Of a stretch of 6,489 bases of DNA, positions 5,380 to 6,489 are shown one piece after another. The notes beneath the pieces were generated by a model. That model searched no databases. It saw only the letters and a program-made list of their open reading frames with translations, and had not been told where the DNA came from. Positions within the stretch are counted from its first letter, which is position 1; every line of letters begins with the position of its first letter. A program made the position numbers and the translations under genes. Source of the stretch: Thermoplasmata archaeon (GTDB lineage: Archaea > Thermoplasmatota > Thermoplasmata > Thermoplasmatales > Thermoplasmataceae); NCBI GenBank assembly GCA_021827885.1, contig JAKAUD010000138.1:1-6489 (forward strand), written 5' to 3'.

Positions 5380-5380
5380 C
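5373..5380 (+). promoter_or_regulatory. Possible TATA box of the D12 methyltransferase gene
   Basis: gttataac overlaps the stop codon of the preceding gene. Its predicted start, near 5402, falls inside the inverted repeat, which would give a leader of only about 9 bases. Confidence 0.3.
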
Positions 5381-5385
5381 TTAGA

Positions 5386-5412
5386 ATATGATTGTCAATT
5401 CGACAATCATAT
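5386..5412. repeat. Perfect 11-bp inverted repeat overlapping the methyltransferase start codon
   Basis: atatgattgtc (5386-5396), spacer aattc (5397-5401), gacaatcatat (5402-5412). The last two bases are the A and T of the ATG at 5411. It fills almost all of the 31-base gap behind the previous gene. As DNA it looks like a dimer-binding operator at the expected transcript start; as RNA it would be a hairpin that buries the start codon. Confidence 0.75.
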
Positions 5413-6172
5413 GAGGTCCCTGTTTCCTTATTATGGAGGCAAATTCAACCAGCTGCGTGATATCCTCGCAGTTATGGGAGATCATAAAGATTCCTTCGAC
5501 GTTGTGGTTGATGTATTCGGTGGATCGGGGAAGGTACTGCTTAACATCCCGGATGAATGGAGGAAGCTGAAGGTCTACAACGACCTCGACAGGGATCTCT
5601 ATGTCACGTTTAAGGTTCTACAGAACAGAAGAAAGAGTCTAGAGTTGTCGAGGAGGCTCAGGGCAACGTTCGAACATTATGATGCCTTTATGCTGATGAG
5701 GCACCGTTACTTCAGGTCGGATGTAGACACAGCCTTCAAGGTGTTCTATCTCCAGACCTATTCTTTCATGGGAGACGGCACGACATTCGGAAGGAGATTC
5801 AAGGGGCACAAGGGGGTCCCGAGATTCCACATCGAGAACTTCCTTTATGTGAAGGACTGGACAGTTGAGAATATGGACTTCAGGCTGCTGATGAAGAAAT
5901 ACAACAAACCCAAGGTGTTCTTCTACCTTGATCCTCCTTACATCTCTTCAGGCAAGAAATACAAGCACAGCTTCCAGATGCAGGATCTGATAGATCTAAA
6001 GAGGATGATGGATGAGCTTGAGGGTAGTTACTTGCTGAACCTGTCGTTCTATGATGAGGGAATGGAGGGGGTATTCGGGAAACCGAACAAGACCATAGAC
6101 TATGCGAATCCGCTGACGGAAAATGGAAGAAAGAGATGGATCTGTGGGTATTGGTGGAAGTTCCCTTGGTGA
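5411..6172 (+). CDS. D12-class (Dam-like) N6-adenine DNA methyltransferase
   Basis: It encodes 253 residues from ATG 5411. It transfers a methyl group from S-adenosylmethionine to adenine N6 in DNA. The N-terminal PYYGGKFNQL (6-15) is the D12-family opening with the GGK that helps bind the cofactor. Motif I is VDVFGGSGKVLLN (33-45, FxGxG form) and the acidic YNDLDRDL follows (56-63). The catalytic motif IV is DPPY at 174-177 (FYLDPPYISSGKKY). The alpha-class order (motif I before IV), with a recognition region between about 85 and 160, and the length agree with the family; Dam itself is a little longer. The frame is open back to TTG 5360, but the upstream residues do not belong to the family, whereas ATG 5411 starts exactly at MRSLFPYYGGK. 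The target site cannot be read from the sequence. No partner nuclease is nearby, so it is probably an orphan or came from a virus or plasmid. The inverted repeat over its start suggests tight control. Confidence 0.92.
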   Translation: MRSLFPYYGGKFNQLRDILAVMGDHKDSFDVVVDVFGGSGKVLLNIPDEWRKLKVYNDLDRDLYVTFKVLQNRRKSLELSRRLRATFEHYDAFMLMRHRYFRSDVDTAFKVFYLQTYSFMGDGTTFGRRFKGHKGVPRFHIENFLYVKDWTVENMDFRLLMKKYNKPKVFFYLDPPYISSGKKYKHSFQMQDLIDLKRMMDELEGSYLLNLSFYDEGMEGVFGKPNKTIDYANPLTENGRKRWICGYWWKFPW

Positions 6173-6191
6173 CTACTTGTTCTCAAAGTAG
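6173..6191. terminator. Small hairpin between convergent genes
   Basis: ctactt 6173-6178 pairs with aagtag 6186-6191 around a 7-nt loop. It begins directly after the methyltransferase stop (TGA 6170-6172) and ends 5 bases before the stop of the minus-strand gene, so it may serve both. There is no T tract behind it, which keeps confidence low. Confidence 0.3.
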
Positions 6192-6195
6192 CTGA

Positions 6196-6489
6196 TTACT
6201 CACCAAATTGGAACCATTCATCTTCATCCTTTTCCACTAGATCATCCCGAAGTTTTTTAGGGATTTTGTCTTTATCTACTGAAAAGTCTTCAATAACTAC
6301 CTTTTTATTGCCGCCTCTGAGCAGAGATCTAATTGCCCTGAAATAAGGAATCAGCGCCAGTGCTACCATTTTTCTGTCTCTTCTTTCGAGCCCTTTGTAG
6401 AGTCCTTCATAATCAATGAAACCCGGGGCAGTGTATTTCAAGGTGTCCAGAAATTGAACTATTAGTGTTTTTTGAAACTGAGATCGGAA
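6196..6489 (-). CDS. C-terminal part of an unknown soluble protein, cut by the right edge
   Basis: The minus strand is open from the window edge to TAA at 6196-6198, 97 residues. TTG 6441 could start an 81-residue protein, but the frame continues without a stop into the edge (FRSQFQKTLIVQFLDTLKYTAPGF...) with protein-like content, no ribosome site precedes that TTG, and no TATA box lies at a suitable distance. It is therefore more likely the end of a larger gene. The visible part is helical and basic in the middle (GLYKGLERRDRKMVALALIP, RAIRSLLRGGNKK) and acidic at the end (DDLVEKDEDEWFQFGE), with no membrane segment and no recognised motif. It converges with the D12 methyltransferase. Confidence 0.55.
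   Translation of the reverse strand, partial: FRSQFQKTLIVQFLDTLKYTAPGFIDYEGLYKGLERRDRKMVALALIPYFRAIRSLLRGGNKKVVIEDFSVDKDKIPKKLRDDLVEKDEDEWFQFGE

Overview
The window looks archaeal, most likely an acidophilic or thermophilic euryarchaeon of the Thermoplasmata type. This is inferred from TATA boxes of the archaeal TTTAWATA kind at gene starts, T-rich tracts behind genes instead of GC-rich bacterial terminators, AGG/AGA arginine and ATA isoleucine codons, several GTG and TTG starts, and promoter spacing that leaves little or no leader. No rRNA, tRNA, CRISPR array or complete insertion sequence is visible. Many small membrane or secreted proteins, orphan methylation genes, a recombinase fragment and a decayed gene make it look like an accessory region.

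Layout, left to right. A membrane protein enters from the left edge (1-225). A short serine-recombinase DNA-binding-domain protein follows (267-488). On the minus strand is a secreted Ser/Thr/Gly-rich protein (683-1414) with a clear promoter, ribosome site and T-rich terminator. A gene-free stretch of about 590 bases (1415-2007) holds a nested, nearly continuous inverted repeat about 140 nt long with a TATA box at one end. A 75-residue, three-helix membrane protein (2008-2235) comes before a long broken gene (2275-3918). That gene was a beta-class amino DNA methyltransferase fused to a PD-(D/E)XK nuclease-like domain, and it carries three separate lesions: a CAG-to-TAG stop, a 5-bp tandem duplication and a 2-nt loss in a GA run.

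Next come a minus-strand one-helix membrane protein (3993-4331) with a long, possibly structured leader, a GC-rich hairpin (4564-4608), and a winged-helix regulator on the minus strand (4676-4951) divergent from a two-helix membrane protein (5074-5379). Immediately behind the latter is an intact D12/Dam-type adenine methyltransferase (5411-6172). A perfect 11-bp inverted repeat overlaps its start codon. A minus-strand gene of unknown function (6196-6489) runs in from the right edge.

How they may work together: the fused methyltransferase-nuclease once supplied a self-contained modification or restriction-modification function and is now dead, while the D12 methyltransferase is intact with no obvious cognate nuclease here, so it may be an orphan. 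The winged-helix protein and its divergent membrane neighbour share a promoter region and may be co-regulated. The rest is not clearly linked in function.
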